This document shows, one piece after another, positions 1-11,136 of a stretch of DNA of 64,000 nt (its first letter is position 1; each line of letters begins with the position of its first letter). The translations under genes and the position numbers were made by a program. The stretch comes from Gracilaria domingensis (Eukaryota > Rhodophyta > Florideophyceae > Gracilariales > Gracilariaceae). The notes beneath the pieces are model-generated. The model was not told the origin of the DNA. It made no database searches and saw nothing but the letters and a program-made list of their open reading frames with translations. The stretch lies in assembly GCA_022539475.1 (NCBI GenBank), contig VCMS01000068.1, positions 62,001 through 126,000 on the forward strand, given 5' to 3'.

Positions 1-514
1 ATTCAAACGCGGCGCAGTTCAAACTGCCGTGCCAGCTCCCTCCCCCGCCCCCCCCCCCCCCCTCCGAGACACACAGCGCCGCGCCTTTGCGCGTCTGCTG
101 CGCCTGCGCCCTTCCCCCCCCACGCCCCCAGTGTTCCGAAGCGCACCCCTCGCTTGAACAACCCTGTCGTGCGCGCCCTTCGTCCCTTTCCGCCGCCGCC
201 CCCATCTATCCGTTCTGCTTCTCTCACCTCCCCCCTCCCCCCCCCCCCCCCCCACCCCCTGCACCGTGTCCGCCCTCTCAGCCATGCAAGCCTGACTTCT
301 TTCTTTCTTGTCTTCTCCTGCTCCCAATTCTGTCACTCCAACCGCTCCATTTTCCCTAAATACCGCACCGTCCCCAGCCCAAACCCCACCCCTCCACTTC
401 CGTCCCTCACCCCCCTTCGCATCCAAATCCCCCTCCTCCCCGCCCAAACCTGGCTCGCTGTCTACTCCGCTCCGCCACCCGCCCTGCTCCCACAGCAGCC
501 CCCTCCTCGGCGCA
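1..514 (+). promoter_or_regulatory. C-rich 5' leader and promoter of the MYB gene
   Basis: This stretch has no gene of its own. It is very pyrimidine-rich on the plus strand, with uninterrupted C runs at 48-62 and 237-253. The frame of the MYB gene stays open upstream to about 308, but that extension has no ATG and its composition is simple Pro/Ser, so it is read as untranslated leader. Confidence 0.5.
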
Positions 515-3334
515 ATGGAGCACCACCACCAACATGCTACAAGTGATCCGCCACACGATCATCACCGCGCAAACCCGCCCCACAATCCACCCCCCCAACC
601 GCAAACTCACACTCCTCCGTCACATTTCGTCCCGCCACCCCCTGTCGACCTGCACAACATCCCCCACACATCCAACATGCACAACCCCACAGCAACTGCT
701 CAGCAGAGCGCGTCACACCCGCATCACCCGCCTGCAGCTTTCTCGTTTTCGATGCCCGTCAACGTTCATTCCGCCTACCTTTTCCCCCCCGACGACATCT
801 ATTCCAAGGATGACCCCAATCTGTTCGCGCATCTGCCACCCCCGCCAAAGGAAGTTGATTCATTCCTCATCTCTCCATCCAAGCTACTGTCTGCCCCGCC
901 ACAGCAACGCGCTTCCGGCCCACCAATTCTTCCTCATCCCTTTCCGCATCCGCCACATCCCGCCGCAGCTGCTGCTGCCGCCGCCGCCGTCGCCTTTGAG
1001 CATCAACCCAACTCAGAAGCTATGTTCGCGCAGCATTCATACAATGAGCAGCTTCTGCTCCGTCGTATGCGCGCTCAACGTGCTGAGAATCTTGCCCGAC
1101 CTGTGCCGGTCAACCCCCCTCGAAATGGTCGCAAACGCCCGCCGAAATCAAAAGCCAAACCAGTGCAGAAGGTGTCCACAGCAGAGGCTGTACGCCTGGT
1201 TGCTCAGATGGATCGCCCGCCGACACGCCGTTCTTCAAAGGGCGGTTGGACGCGCGACGAGGATGATATGCTCCGTGTAGTGGTCATGGAGCATAGCGAG
1301 AAGAATTGGAAGGATATCGCAAAGGCGCTCAACGCATCGTTTCCAGGCAGCAAACGAAATGATGTCCAATGCTTACATCGTTGGCAAAAAGTATTGCAAC
1401 CTGGTTTGAAAAAGGGTCCCTGGACACAGCATGAGGATGACACTATTACTCGATTAGTAGGTACTCTTGGTGCGAACAAGTGGAGCCTAATTGCGAAGCA
1501 GTTGCCTGGTCGAATCGGAAAACAATGTCGAGAGCGCTGGTTTAACCATCTCAATCCAGATATCAATAAGGATCCTTGGACAGAGCAGGAAGAGCGCATA
1601 CTCCGCGAAGCTCATGCTCGCATTGGCAACAAATGGGCGGTGATTGCAAAGTACTTGCCCGGTCGAACAGACAATGCAATCAAGAATCATTACAACGCCA
1701 CCCAGCGAAGGGCGGCTACTCGCAAACAAGGACGCAAAGGCAAGTCCAAGGCTTCAGCTCAAACATCGTCAGACACTAACAGTTTTGTCTCGAATGCTTC
1801 GGCCGCACAAAAGAAGCCCGAAAACACGCAAGCACCCATGCATAACACTCGTCCCAACCCAGTTCCGATCCGTCCTGCTCTGCAGCATCGACCACCTGCA
1901 AACCCCGCACAACATTTGAACGTAACCACGTTATCAACAGTGACAAAGGACGATACAACCTCGATCCCACCGCCGGAGAAAAAGGCAGATGTCAGCAAAC
2001 TGGTCTCGCCTCCGTCTGCTGCTAGCGTCCTCAAGGACATCACGAACACGCCTGTGGAAGCATGTGACGCAGCAGAAGAGCAACGCCTCACAAAGAGAAA
2101 GCTTTCTCCAAAGTCGAATTCCAGTCCAGATAGATTGAAGAAAGCACGCTTAGAGGCCGTGTCCTCTTCGCACGCCTCAGACTCTCACGCACTCACCTCT
2201 ACGTCGAGGCAGAGTGCGTTGCTCGGACCACAGCGTGCATCACCCAACGACACGAAACCAGATGCGCTGGTGAAGCACGAGAGTAGCTGTTCTGCATCTG
2301 GGAACGATTCTGTTCGTGGAAGCGATCAGACTTTGGCATCGACAGGTGGAGTTGATGTGTCTTCCCACCCTCCACCCATAGGTGAAATCTTGAATCCTAT
2401 GGGCAATAACGGAGGTGCCACTGAGGCAGCAAACCAGAAGGGATCGCGGCATGAACACACTATACCCAACGGCGATTTTGTCGACTTCAGGATACCGGGT
2501 CTCACACCACGCAAGCTCATTCGCCAGTTAGAGACGATGGATCCAGATCCGAATGCAATGCGACATTACATTGGCCGTAGTCCCGAGTCCCAAAGACAGC
2601 ACAGCGATTCCCATACGCGGCGAAACGAATTCGAACGGACAGTGTCTGAGGACGGTGAAGAAAAGGTTCTCATGACAAACTGCGATTTTGGTGTGCTACC
2701 TTCGTCCGATATGGCGCTAAAGAATGAGTCTCCGTCCAATCGCACGGGTAGATCGGCGTTGTTTTTCACGACCCCTCCGCGTAACAGTTTGCTGTCTGTG
2801 TTGCGAGAGCCTAATAACACTGCCAATGAGAGCCCGTCCAACTCATTTTTGTTCCGCGCATCTGGCTTGGATGGAACGCCAGGTGTTCCGAGCATTACTC
2901 CGCTTGGTAAATCGCCGGGTTCCCTTTTCTTCAACGCGTCCCCGACGCACGGGACGGGAACATCCGGCGGCCTGGGATCCTCACATCGCCCAAATGCGCT
3001 TTTGACCCCCGGAGGATTGTTCGGCTCAACGCCGCGACTGCGGGGCCGTGCGTTATTAGGAGGACCGCTTCCCTCCCCATTTGACTCTAACTTTATTAGG
3101 GAAACTCCGCGTGGAAAAGAAAACGAAGAGAATGGATTTCCCCTGTCGACCCCTCAAGGCTTAAAGACCCCAACGCCTCGTCAGCTTTTGTGGTCTACAC
3201 CACAGCATTCATACGGCGACAATGGGAGTGCATTAAGACCTCGCAATCTGAACGGCGCGATTGCCTCTAGTGCAGACCCCATTCACACTATTGATCAGTT
3301 CTTAGCTCCTACCCCGGACTCTAAGCGTAGATAA
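515..3334 (+). CDS. Three-repeat MYB transcription factor (MYB3R / c-Myb type)
   Basis: A 939-residue nuclear DNA-binding protein. Three consecutive MYB repeats are visible: R1 from about residue 242 ([10 protein letters not shown]), R2 from about 300 ([11 protein letters not shown]) and R3 from about 351 ([10 protein letters not shown]), ending near 403 with the R3 pattern [10 protein letters not shown]. The regularly spaced Trp residues and the order R1-R2-R3 match the animal c-Myb / plant MYB3R class, which controls G2/M and other cell-cycle genes. The N-terminus is His/Pro/Ala-rich. The long C-terminus is Ser/Pro-rich with many S/T-P sites, especially after residue 770, which suggests control by cyclin-dependent kinases (inference). 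The start is the first in-frame ATG, at 515; the frame upstream opens only with TTG. No intron is needed. Assignment to the family is firm; the target genes are unknown. Confidence 0.93.
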   Translation: MEHHHQHATSDPPHDHHRANPPHNPPPQPQTHTPPSHFVPPPPVDLHNIPHTSNMHNPTATAQQSASHPHHPPAAFSFSMPVNVHSAYLFPPDDIYSKDDPNLFAHLPPPPKEVDSFLISPSKLLSAPPQQRASGPPILPHPFPHPPHPAAAAAAAAAVAFEHQPNSEAMFAQHSYNEQLLLRRMRAQRAENLARPVPVNPPRNGRKRPPKSKAKPVQKVSTAEAVRLVAQMDRPPTRRSSKGGWTRDEDDMLRVVVMEHSEKNWKDIAKALNASFPGSKRNDVQCLHRWQKVLQPGLKKGPWTQHEDDTITRLVGTLGANKWSLIAKQLPGRIGKQCRERWFNHLNPDINKDPWTEQEERILREAHARIGNKWAVIAKYLPGRTDNAIKNHYNATQRRAATRKQGRKGKSKASAQTSSDTNSFVSNASAAQKKPENTQAPMHNTRPNPVPIRPALQHRPPANPAQHLNVTTLSTVTKDDTTSIPPPEKKADVSKLVSPPSAASVLKDITNTPVEACDAAEEQRLTKRKLSPKSNSSPDRLKKARLEAVSSSHASDSHALTSTSRQSALLGPQRASPNDTKPDALVKHESSCSASGNDSVRGSDQTLASTGGVDVSSHPPPIGEILNPMGNNGGATEAANQKGSRHEHTIPNGDFVDFRIPGLTPRKLIRQLETMDPDPNAMRHYIGRSPESQRQHSDSHTRRNEFERTVSEDGEEKVLMTNCDFGVLPSSDMALKNESPSNRTGRSALFFTTPPRNSLLSVLREPNNTANESPSNSFLFRASGLDGTPGVPSITPLGKSPGSLFFNASPTHGTGTSGGLGSSHRPNALLTPGGLFGSTPRLRGRALLGGPLPSPFDSNFIRETPRGKENEENGFPLSTPQGLKTPTPRQLLWSTPQHSYGDNGSALRPRNLNGAIASSADPIHTIDQFLAPTPDSKRR

Positions 3335-4189
3335 TTAGAGATCTTGGCAGAGGATGCCGCCTGACTTGTTTTACTCTTCCAGTTACGTTTCAGCAGAAGT
3401 AGCTTAATAGGTCTTGTGTATAAATCATCTTCGCATTTTCGAGCAATCTTCTCAGCGAAAGTATGTTCTCTCTCTCTGTTGCAAATTCTTCATACGCGTG
3501 GGGTGGCTAAAGCCCCAACGTCTATAAAGCCTCTACATCGCAGCCACTGACCCCAAGCTTGCAGCCGCACCACACCTACGTGCTAGTAGTATTCGGAATA
3601 ATGAGAATAAGAGGAAGAGCGAACGAACGAGACATTTTATTTAAGGGCATTTGAAGAAGGGGATAAGCGTTTGGTGCTTCAAACCGTGCGAGCCCCGTGC
3701 TAGCACGGTGTTACACCAAATGCTTATCGCCTTCTTTTTCCTCTTATTCTCTTTATTCAACCTCTGGAGACCGTTGGCTAAGCGTCACATTCAGCGTTCT
3801 TTTCTATATGCACCACGTTTGCCGCTCAAGAAACCATGAACAGCGGAGAGAAGATTTGATATCTCTCTTTCCATCTCCAACGGAGATTCTCCATAGTCTG
3901 GCCATCACTGCTGGCCATGGACCATAGATAATAATATTCTTGGATCAAAGGTAAAATTAATTTCATTTATTAATTCTTGAATGCGGGATCCTGATTTAAA
4001 ACACATGACAAGCGCATCGTGCTCAAGCAGTCATGGATTCAGCTTGGCTTCCCCAGCAGCCGAGGCAAACTCGAGAACTTCTTCGCATGAGCCGCAGACG
4101 TTTCTGCACTATACTCTTGGCTTCCCATTGACCATTCGCAGTCGTACAGAGTTCTCTTCTGCTCGATTCCCTCTGCCGACATTACTCCC
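3335..4189. other. Intergenic region holding a foldback element
   Basis: No convincing gene lies here. It contains the foldback described at 3607-3748 and, just after it, a pyrimidine-rich stretch (about 3735-3790) resembling one at about 41925-41990. The last 200 bp before 4190 should contain the COQ9 promoter. Confidence 0.4.
3607..3748. repeat. Foldback (inverted-repeat) element, MITE-like
   Basis: Two nested inverted repeats are visible. The inner arms 3654-3676 and 3712-3736 are about 23 bp with roughly three mismatches. The outer arms near 3607-3617 and 3738-3748 pair again (AATAAGAGGAA with TTCCTCTTATT). The loop holds another palindrome, CCGTGCTAGCACGG. It could be a miniature transposon remnant; no target duplication was established. 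Confidence 0.5.
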
Positions 4190-5147
4190 ATGAATTCGTT
4201 CCCTCGACTTTGGTCCTCCGTGACCCGAATAACGATTCAACCTTCTTTGAAACGAAACATACCCAAATGTTTCACGGCTTCTTCATCTACTCAGGGTCCT
4301 TCTGTTCCCACTGGTGAAAGGCCGGAATCGGAAAAGAAAGCCACTGCTACGGTAGATCATGAAGCGAATGATGACCAGAAAACTAACAACGAAGACGAAG
4401 AGCTCATCATTCTGTTCGATGCCGTACTCAAACAGGTACCGTCGCACGGGTGGACGGATCGTTCAATTGCTGCCGCAGTGGAAGGTCTGGGCTGGTCACC
4501 TGCATCCACTCAAATGATCCCAAGAGGACCTATTCAGGTTGTAGAGGAATTTGTAAAACGAAGCAATGTCAATCTGGCAAAACGGTTGGCTCAAGAAGAT
4601 GAGAAGGACGCTGCTGCTGCGGGAGGCAGGGATCCAGTTGGAAGAGCCACATTTGCAATTCGTGAAAGACTGGAAATGATTGAGCCGCACCATCACAACT
4701 GGGCCAATGCGCTAGCTTTGCAGATCCATCCCCAGAACTCGCGAAAGGCTTTGAAATCATCCGCCTTGTTGATGGATGAAATAGCACACTATGCAGGATA
4801 TAGAGACGCTGACGTAAGTATAATGGAGATTTACTGATCGCTCTATTCTAGACTACCGATTCGGGGACGTTTGCTGGTGTTACTGACTACTTCCAATGAT
4901 CAAAATGCAGTTTTCTTGGTATACAGACAGGGCTGTGCTTGGGATGATATACGGCGCGACTGAGTTGTATTGGCTCACTGATAAAACGTCTGGACGGCAA
5001 GAAACTTGGCGTTTCTTGGAGAAGCGTATGCGAGACTCGCATGAGATGAGGAATGGAATAAGCAAAGCATACTCCAACTTGATGACATTATCTGACGCCG
5101 CAAGGGGTACGCTCAGAACAATCATGCGATCCTCGGGAAGTTATTAA
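4190..5147 (+). CDS. COQ9: COQ9, ubiquinone biosynthesis lipid-binding protein
   Basis: Two exons, 4190-4813 and 4911-5147, give 286 residues. The 97-nt intron runs GTAAGT...TGCAG and has a branch-like TTACTGAC near its end. Splicing joins exon 1 ending Y-R-D-A-D to exon 2 starting F-S-W-Y-T, recreating the COQ9 signature (TDFNWYT in animals), followed by TELYWLTD and ETWRFLEKRM, both family hallmarks. COQ9 binds isoprenoid lipid and presents the substrate to the hydroxylase COQ7 in the mitochondrial coenzyme Q complex. The N-terminus (residues 1-30) is rich in Arg, Ser and Lys and lacks acids, fitting a mitochondrial presequence. The exon 1 frame reads into a stop shortly after the donor, so the intron is required. 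The gene converges on ADA2, with 99 bp between the stops. Confidence 0.93.
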
Positions 5148-5246
5148 GTTAAACGAGTTAGCGTTTGTCAGTTTTACTATTTTACATGGTCCCCCTCAAG
5201 ATGACCATTTCCGCCTCAACCCGTGCTTCGCCGTCCAGGTGCCCTC

Positions 5247-8200
5247 CTACTCGTCAGGCGGCATCAAACGGAGTGAGTCGTTTGAGTCAGAACTCAGAGT
5301 GGCGTATTGGGGATCAACTTGAGGCGTGATAATCTCAAGTTCCTTCGCCTTGTGAGTCTTCTTCACAACTCTCCCAGATGATCGCCTCGGCACCGAATGA
5401 TTGCCCCCACCCAAACTTCTCCTACCCCGCATGTTCACGCTGTTCCGCGTGCTAGCGCTGTTCACCGGCCCTATGGATGACGACCGAACTTGGCCCTCCC
5501 CGCTTGATTTGCCCGCTCTCACATAGGCCGTGACACCAATCTGTGTTGCCGGAGCACTACTGAAGGAAGCCAGTGGCCTCTTCTTCAAAGGCCTGGGATC
5601 AGGAGAGTGATCCGTTAAACGCCGACTCCGCTTCTGAATCCGAGACGACCTTCGAGTTGGTGTCACGGCGGATCTCGGCAGAGGCACTCTTCTTGTGCGT
5701 AGGGATCTCCGCGCCCTGACGCTTCGCCGCTCCTGATCCGCTACGCCTCGGATGGAGTCGTCGCTCTCGGCCTCCCCTCCCTCGGAAACGATTTCCTCGG
5801 AGTCTTCCACGATTTGAGGAGGCTTGCGGTTCGCTTGGTCGCCACTCCTCGTATGCCGGCCGTCTGTTCTCGCCTGCCCTCGGCGAGTGCTTCTCGCTGC
5901 TCCCCGACGCGGCTTGCGTACCTCCCCACTGGACCCGAAACTTGGCTCATAGTCCGGGTCAGCACTCGCAGGCTTGCATTTGGAACGCAGAGGGGCAATG
6001 GGGGGAGATTCGGGGGCGGAATCACTGGCCTCTTCATCCTCAGACTCGGCCTTGCCCTCGTCCAGCAAGATCTCTTCTATCTCCGGACCGCCATCCTCGA
6101 CGGTATCCTCCACGCGCTGGGGATTTCGTCGTCCGCTTGAACCCAGTGTCGGAGGTGGTTTCGCAGCGTCTCCGACTGAGCTGTCGGGTATGCATGGCTT
6201 TCCCGCACCTGCCTCACCCTCCGACCTTGAACCCCTGCGGTTGCCACTCGCGGTCTCGTACGTCCTGAATTCACCACCAGGATGGGCACTTCCCGCAGCC
6301 GATGCAATGGCTGGACAGCCATGCATAGCTTCGAATTCATCCGCTGAGATCCTTGCGAGTGGCGGCGGAAAACTAATCACCCCGTCTGGAGGGGCGGCAG
6401 CGAGGCCGCCGTCCTCATTCTGAAAGCGTGCCTGGTGTCCACCAACATGTACGGACTGAGGTTCGACGAGCACACTAGGCGTTTCCGGTGCGGGAGGAAG
6501 AGACTGAGGTTGCAGGTATACTCTATTAGCCGAAGCATTGAAATTGGGCATACCCCTTGCTTGGCCAGAATTAGAACCCAGGGGTCCGAGTTCGTTCAGT
6601 CGGTCACCTCCATCTGCATCGGCTTGAGGATATAATTCCGGATCTGCAGCGTGGTCATCTTGCGAACATCCCACGGCTGCTGGCGCAGTGTAAGGCTCAA
6701 GAACACGACGGTTCCCGTGGGGCATCAAATAGGTCCTCGTGCCTTGTTGGGGATAGACGCACTCAGCTCGTGTTGCATTGTTGCCATCTCTCTCACGTTG
6801 CCCAGGCGGCAAACAAACATCCTCAAATCTCGCCACACGCTGTGGGAGCTGCAAATGAGATCTTGTGTGGGGCTCATTCAAATTGGGGACCTGAGGCGCG
6901 TTGACCAATGGGACCGGTAATCCTTGCATGGCTTGGTGAACAGTGGTTCTTAAATAGACCCTTCCTTTGCTGGGAACACCACTAGAAACCCCTCGACCTT
7001 CTCTGCTTCCACCATTGGCGATGACTGTGTCGTGATGACCTAAACCGTGTGGATTCATGCGTTGCCCATGAGCTTGAGCACTGGTGCGCGCCAAGATCAC
7101 CTGACCTGCACGAAACGGATTCGCATTCACCCCTCCCGCAGCGCTAGGTGAATAGTTTGAAGGTGGTCTCAAAGAAAGCCTGAGGTAAACTCTCTCTCTA
7201 GGCGGCGCTGCTGGATGAACGTGAGCAGCAGACTGTGTGGGGCCTTCCTGTGCTCGTTCGCCATCCTCGCTTGAAAACCTCGGTACTCCTTCGGGGCTCG
7301 GCTCTTTGTAGCTAGCGCCAGAGGCTGGGCCGTGCGGTGCAGGTGATGGGAGAAAGTTGCGTGCACGACCTTCAGAGGAATACGACGGCGCATTCCTGTT
7401 GGGTGGAAAAGACTCGGAGGGAGACGAGGTCTTTCGCAGTAGATTCTCCACTCCTCGTGCCGATTTTTCTGGAGCAGTCTCAGCCAAAACCGGACTTTGA
7501 TCTTCCATCAAAAAGGCCCCTCCACGGTGAACCATCTCGCGTCCGTTCTGTTCACTGAGTGAGGCTTCTTCCCGCTTCACCAACTCCATCTTGACTTCCT
7601 CCTTTTCGACTCCGTTCCTATTGCCTTCCTGTAGGGCATCTTCTTCTTTCATCAGCTCCATCTTAACTTTCTCCTTCTTGTACCCACTACCATCACCCTC
7701 ATGAGGTCGCCCGAGCTCGACTGGCTCCTCTTTGACTTCAGGCGACGTGTATTCAATGTTGTTCTCGGGAATATGAGTGAGAAAGTCGAGAAGCTCTTGG
7801 TTCATCACTTGCGAAGTCTCATACTTGTCTTGAGCAGGGCTGCCTCGCTCCTTGACTTGTTCACCACTATTAGAAAGTACATGATTGTTAACAACTTGCG
7901 GGAGAGTAAGCGGTGGTAAAACAAGAGAATCTTTGTTCTCCTCGTGACCAGGATCCTTCTTCACAGTAGAGCCACTCTGTTCGTCAACTTGATCAAGATC
8001 CTGAGCAAAATTAGCCGGAGGCACAACAATCTTGTCTGACGAAGATTGCTTATCATTTCGTCGCCTCTGTTGCAGAGCGGAAACCGTCAACAGAGTGACA
8101 GACTTCATTTCCAAGAAAAATGTAGGTGGAATATGAAGCGCAGCGCATAAGTTCCTTTCCGCGGGCGACAACTGTGAAGCATCCTCCATATCATCCACAG

Positions 8201-9455
8201 GCTTTGGGGCAGGAGGGGTGCTCTCACTAGAAACCATTCGTCGCAGTTGCTTCGCCTTGCGGAGAAACGCCGGACTCGGGTGCACAGGCTGCAAATGCGC
8301 CAACAAAGACGGCGACGCAGCACTGCTGGGGGACATTGGCGCGCTGGCAGGAGTATTCGGCATGGTGGCGTCAGCCACTGGGCTGGGTGGACATTCGTCC
8401 TGTTTCTTGGCTGAAGATCGCTTTCTCTTGGAAAACGGAGTGGAGCGCGCCTTGTTGGTGCGCCTTCGCTTCGCTGTCTTGGTGCGAGCAGCTTTGCCGT
8501 TGGCCTCAAGATCTCGTGCCTTGCGCTTGGCCTTTTGTCTGCGACCAGCCTTGTACATGGTTTTCGCGCGGCGAAACTCGTTCATTACGGCATGATAAAA
8601 GGCCTTAAAGCGCGCGGGATCCAAGAGCCAGGAGAGGGCGTATAAACGATTTGAAAGGTTTTGTTCCTGGCGAAGGCAGGTGGAATCATCGTCCGAGAAA
8701 CATAGTATGTCGCCTTCCATCAAGTAGTCTTTGACAGCATAGCGGCGATGCAGACGAGCGTTGAAGTGCGCCAGAACTTTGAGAGCGTCGTCGATCTCTT
8801 GCGGGTCTTCGGACTGCAAGTTGAGATCAGCAATAAGCAGCTCAGCGCCGTCGTCCCACTCAACTTCAAAGTCATCCCGTTTCGGGGCAGAAGGAGAGTC
8901 GTTGTTCGTGGTCTGAGGGCCCTCAGGGGGCGGAGCAGATGCAGGGGGGTTTGTGGTAGAAGCAGGAGGGGGCGCGGCTTGCGGTAGTGCAGCGCTGAGA
9001 GTAGCAGGCGTGGCAGCCGATGGTGGCTCGTCGTACAGCAATGAGACGGGAAATGGCACGGAGGACGAGGTGGGCTGAAGATAAACGGACTCGTAGTGAT
9101 TCTGGCACTTGATCATACCCTTTCCCACGTATTCGGCGACGGGCTTCCAATGATTGGGGCCGTGCTGGCTCATGGCAGCAAGCAGGCGGTACTCCTCGCT
9201 TGCCTGCCAGTCGGGGTGGAAGAGCGGCTGCGCGGTCTTCTCGATGACCCGGTAGGGGTGGTTTGGACGGTGCGGCAGGCGATCGGCGGCGCCGACGGAG
9301 AAGCAGTCGACGCAGATGGGCAGGTTGTTGCAGAGCGCATGGGCGCAACGGATGTAAGCCGGAAACGGCGCAAGATTCCTCTCGCAGTGATCGCAGAAGG
9401 GGCCCTTGGGCGCAGAAGAAGCGGCGGCGTGCACCGCGCGGCGCGGAAGACGCAT
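5247..9455 (-). CDS. ADA2: ADA2-type transcriptional coactivator with a very long tail
   Basis: A 1402-residue protein. Near the N-terminus (about 18-68) is a ZZ zinc finger beginning CDHCERN, with further Cys pairs and an HPYRV segment. A SANT domain follows at about 82-127 (WQASEEYRLLAAMSQHGPN.W). Next comes the ADA2-specific middle region (DDGAELLIADLNLQ, then LAHFNARLHRRYAVKDYLMEGD). ADA2 anchors the GCN5 acetyltransferase in SAGA-type complexes. At about 425-452 the text LSPAERNLCAALHIPP resembles the first half of the C-terminal SWIRM domain, but the rest of that domain is not seen. Instead about 950 residues of low-complexity, Arg/Ser/Pro-rich sequence follow. Typical ADA2 proteins are 430-560 residues. 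The start is the only in-frame ATG upstream of the ZZ finger, at 9455. It is divergent from the SNARE gene. Confidence 0.9.
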   Translation of the reverse strand: MRLPRRAVHAAASSAPKGPFCDHCERNLAPFPAYIRCAHALCNNLPICVDCFSVGAADRLPHRPNHPYRVIEKTAQPLFHPDWQASEEYRLLAAMSQHGPNHWKPVAEYVGKGMIKCQNHYESVYLQPTSSSVPFPVSLLYDEPPSAATPATLSAALPQAAPPPASTTNPPASAPPPEGPQTTNNDSPSAPKRDDFEVEWDDGAELLIADLNLQSEDPQEIDDALKVLAHFNARLHRRYAVKDYLMEGDILCFSDDDSTCLRQEQNLSNRLYALSWLLDPARFKAFYHAVMNEFRRAKTMYKAGRRQKAKRKARDLEANGKAARTKTAKRRRTNKARSTPFSKRKRSSAKKQDECPPSPVADATMPNTPASAPMSPSSAASPSLLAHLQPVHPSPAFLRKAKQLRRMVSSESTPPAPKPVDDMEDASQLSPAERNLCAALHIPPTFFLEMKSVTLLTVSALQQRRRNDKQSSSDKIVVPPANFAQDLDQVDEQSGSTVKKDPGHEENKDSLVLPPLTLPQVVNNHVLSNSGEQVKERGSPAQDKYETSQVMNQELLDFLTHIPENNIEYTSPEVKEEPVELGRPHEGDGSGYKKEKVKMELMKEEDALQEGNRNGVEKEEVKMELVKREEASLSEQNGREMVHRGGAFLMEDQSPVLAETAPEKSARGVENLLRKTSSPSESFPPNRNAPSYSSEGRARNFLPSPAPHGPASGASYKEPSPEGVPRFSSEDGERAQEGPTQSAAHVHPAAPPRERVYLRLSLRPPSNYSPSAAGGVNANPFRAGQVILARTSAQAHGQRMNPHGLGHHDTVIANGGSREGRGVSSGVPSKGRVYLRTTVHQAMQGLPVPLVNAPQVPNLNEPHTRSHLQLPQRVARFEDVCLPPGQRERDGNNATRAECVYPQQGTRTYLMPHGNRRVLEPYTAPAAVGCSQDDHAADPELYPQADADGGDRLNELGPLGSNSGQARGMPNFNASANRVYLQPQSLPPAPETPSVLVEPQSVHVGGHQARFQNEDGGLAAAPPDGVISFPPPLARISADEFEAMHGCPAIASAAGSAHPGGEFRTYETASGNRRGSRSEGEAGAGKPCIPDSSVGDAAKPPPTLGSSGRRNPQRVEDTVEDGGPEIEEILLDEGKAESEDEEASDSAPESPPIAPLRSKCKPASADPDYEPSFGSSGEVRKPRRGAARSTRRGQARTDGRHTRSGDQANRKPPQIVEDSEEIVSEGGEAESDDSIRGVADQERRSVRARRSLRTRRVPLPRSAVTPTRRSSRIQKRSRRLTDHSPDPRPLKKRPLASFSSAPATQIGVTAYVRAGKSSGEGQVRSSSIGPVNSASTRNSVNMRGRRSLGGGNHSVPRRSSGRVVKKTHKAKELEIITPQVDPQYATLSSDSNDSLRLMPPDE

Positions 9456-10243
9456 GAATCGAGAGACGGACGCGAAGCGACAACAGCAAGGGGGGGGAGG
9501 GGAGGGGGGGGGGGGGAGGGGGTGGGCGGGGCTCTCAAGGCGAGACGGCGCGGCGGCAAAGGAAGGGCAGATGGGGCGGGAGAGAAGGCGGCGGCGGCGG
9601 CGGGTGCGCGCAGCCGGCGGCGGGATACATGTACGCGCGCGTGGCGGGGCGCGACTCTGTGGACAGCAGCGGCAGCAGCAGCACGGCGCCGCCGACACAG
9701 AGCGGCATGGGAGAGGCGTGGGGGGCGGGGGGGGGGGGGGGGGGGGAGGAGAGGGGGGCACGGCGTGGGAGCGGCGGCGGCGGGTGGCGCGCAGCGTACA
9801 CACAGCGGCGGGCGCGCCAAAAAATGCGGTGGCGGCGGTGTTGAGCACGCGGCGGCGCAAGCGCCCACTCGCGCGTCGCGCCGCGATGGCGCCGCATCCA
9901 AATTGCAAGCCTCCAATTCATCTGCGCGCGCTTCGAATGCAAGCCCCCCGCCGTGCGCGCGCGCGCGCGCCATGCCGCCACTCTCCACGCCGCCGCGCCG
10001 CGCGCCGCGCGCCGCTCAGCTGGCGGCGCGTGGACAGCGCGGGGCCGTGGCCAGCTGGAGCGCGTGGCGCGCTGGCGCGCGTGGCCAGCAGGCGCTGGTG
10101 GCCAGCCGCGGCGTGTGATTGATTGACAATTTCTGAATTGCAATCAAATGCGGCGGCTCCGCTCTGAGGCCATTCCAATTGCGCCTCGCACCGACCGCGC
10201 CCGCGGCGACAACCCCTCGTTCGAGCGCCCACTGCCAACTGCG
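9456..10243. promoter_or_regulatory. GC-rich divergent promoter region, ADA2 / BET1
   Basis: No gene is called here, although long shadow frames exist because the region is extremely GC-rich. It holds G runs at 9504-9516 and 9727-9746 (C runs on the ADA2 sense strand) and an alternating GC tract at about 9957-9972. It probably drives both flanking genes. Confidence 0.5.
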
Positions 10244-10792
10244 ATGGCGTCCACCGCCGCCGCCATGGCCGCCGCCTCTCACGAAGACGCGCAGCGCCGC
10301 GCGCTGCTGTTCGGCGCGCGCACCGACCCCGGCACGTACCGCCGCGCCGGCGCCGGCGCCTCCGCCGCGGCGCGCGGCGCGCCGCCGCCGCCGCCGGCGC
10401 AGCTGGCGGCCGCCGAGAGCGAGCTGCTCGAGCACAACAACGTGGAACGGGTGGACGGCCTGCGCGGCCAGGTGCGCCAAATGCGACACGTAAGTGGGAA
10501 AGCACACAGCGCGCCAAACGAGACCTCGCAAATCGCAGAAGACTGACCCCCCCCCCCCCCCCCCCGGCGCCAACTGCCGCAGCTTGCTATCGACATTGGA
10601 ACCGAGGTCCGCGACCAGAACGCCATGCTGGACGCCATGCAGGGCACGTTCGACCAGGGCGCGCACTCGGTGCGGCGCACCATCGGCGAGATACGCCGGC
10701 TGGCCAGATCGGGCGGCGGCGCGCACCTGTGCGCGCTGGCGCTCTTCTCGCTGGCCTTCTTCGTGCTCATCTACCTGCTGCTGCGGCGGTAG
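10244..10792 (+). CDS. BET1/SFT1-type Qc-SNARE
   Basis: Two exons, 10244-10489 and 10583-10792, give 151 residues. The SNARE motif spans the splice: exon 1 ends ERVDGLRGQVRQMRH and exon 2 continues LAIDIGTEVRDQNAMLD, with the zero-layer Gln at about residue 94. A single C-terminal membrane anchor follows (LCALALFSLAFFVLIYLLL) with Arg-Arg at the end, as in tail-anchored BET1-like proteins of ER-Golgi traffic. The N-terminal half is Ala/Pro-rich. The intron (10490-10582) starts GTAAGT and contains a run of 19 C at 10547-10565 shortly before its acceptor. The upstream frame is open to an ATG at 10148, but 10244 gives the usual SNARE size; 10265 is also possible. BET1 versus SFT1 cannot be told apart here. 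Confidence 0.85.
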
Positions 10793-11136
10793 CGCGCGCG
10801 CCGACGCGTGTGCGCTCCACCCACTGCCTGCACAGCAAAAATGGCGCGCAGCCGCGCCCGCCGATTGGACAGCGCGCTCGCGCAATCACAGAAGCGAGGC
10901 GCTTCATGTGGTGCATATCCGATGCATTCTATACGCAACGATGTCCGCACGCCACCGCCGGCCTTCGCTGGGTCTTATACCGCCCCAAGGCGCCTCTGCG
11001 CCCGCCGCCCCGTTCCGCCCCCATTTCCGTGCTCAGTGGCTCCGCGCACTACCTTCTCGTCGTCTTCCATTTCGCTGTTCCCCCCTTCCCTCCCCCCGTA
11101 ATTCATTCCGCTTCCTCTCCCCCAGTACACCCCTCT
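10793..11136. other. Intergenic region between SNARE and B-box genes
   Basis: No gene is seen. It is GC-rich at first, then increasingly pyrimidine-rich on the plus strand toward the ATG at 11137, like other 5' leaders in this window. Confidence 0.4.

Noticed and set aside
308-514. N-terminal extension of the MYB protein
   Set aside because: The frame opens with TTG, has no ATG before 515 and is simple Pro/Ser text from a C-rich leader.
9456-9908. N-terminal extension of ADA2 and several 200-340-codon frames on both strands at 9.1-11 kb
   Set aside because: No ATG in the ADA2 frame; all others are Arg/Ala/Gly-rich shadows of extreme GC content.
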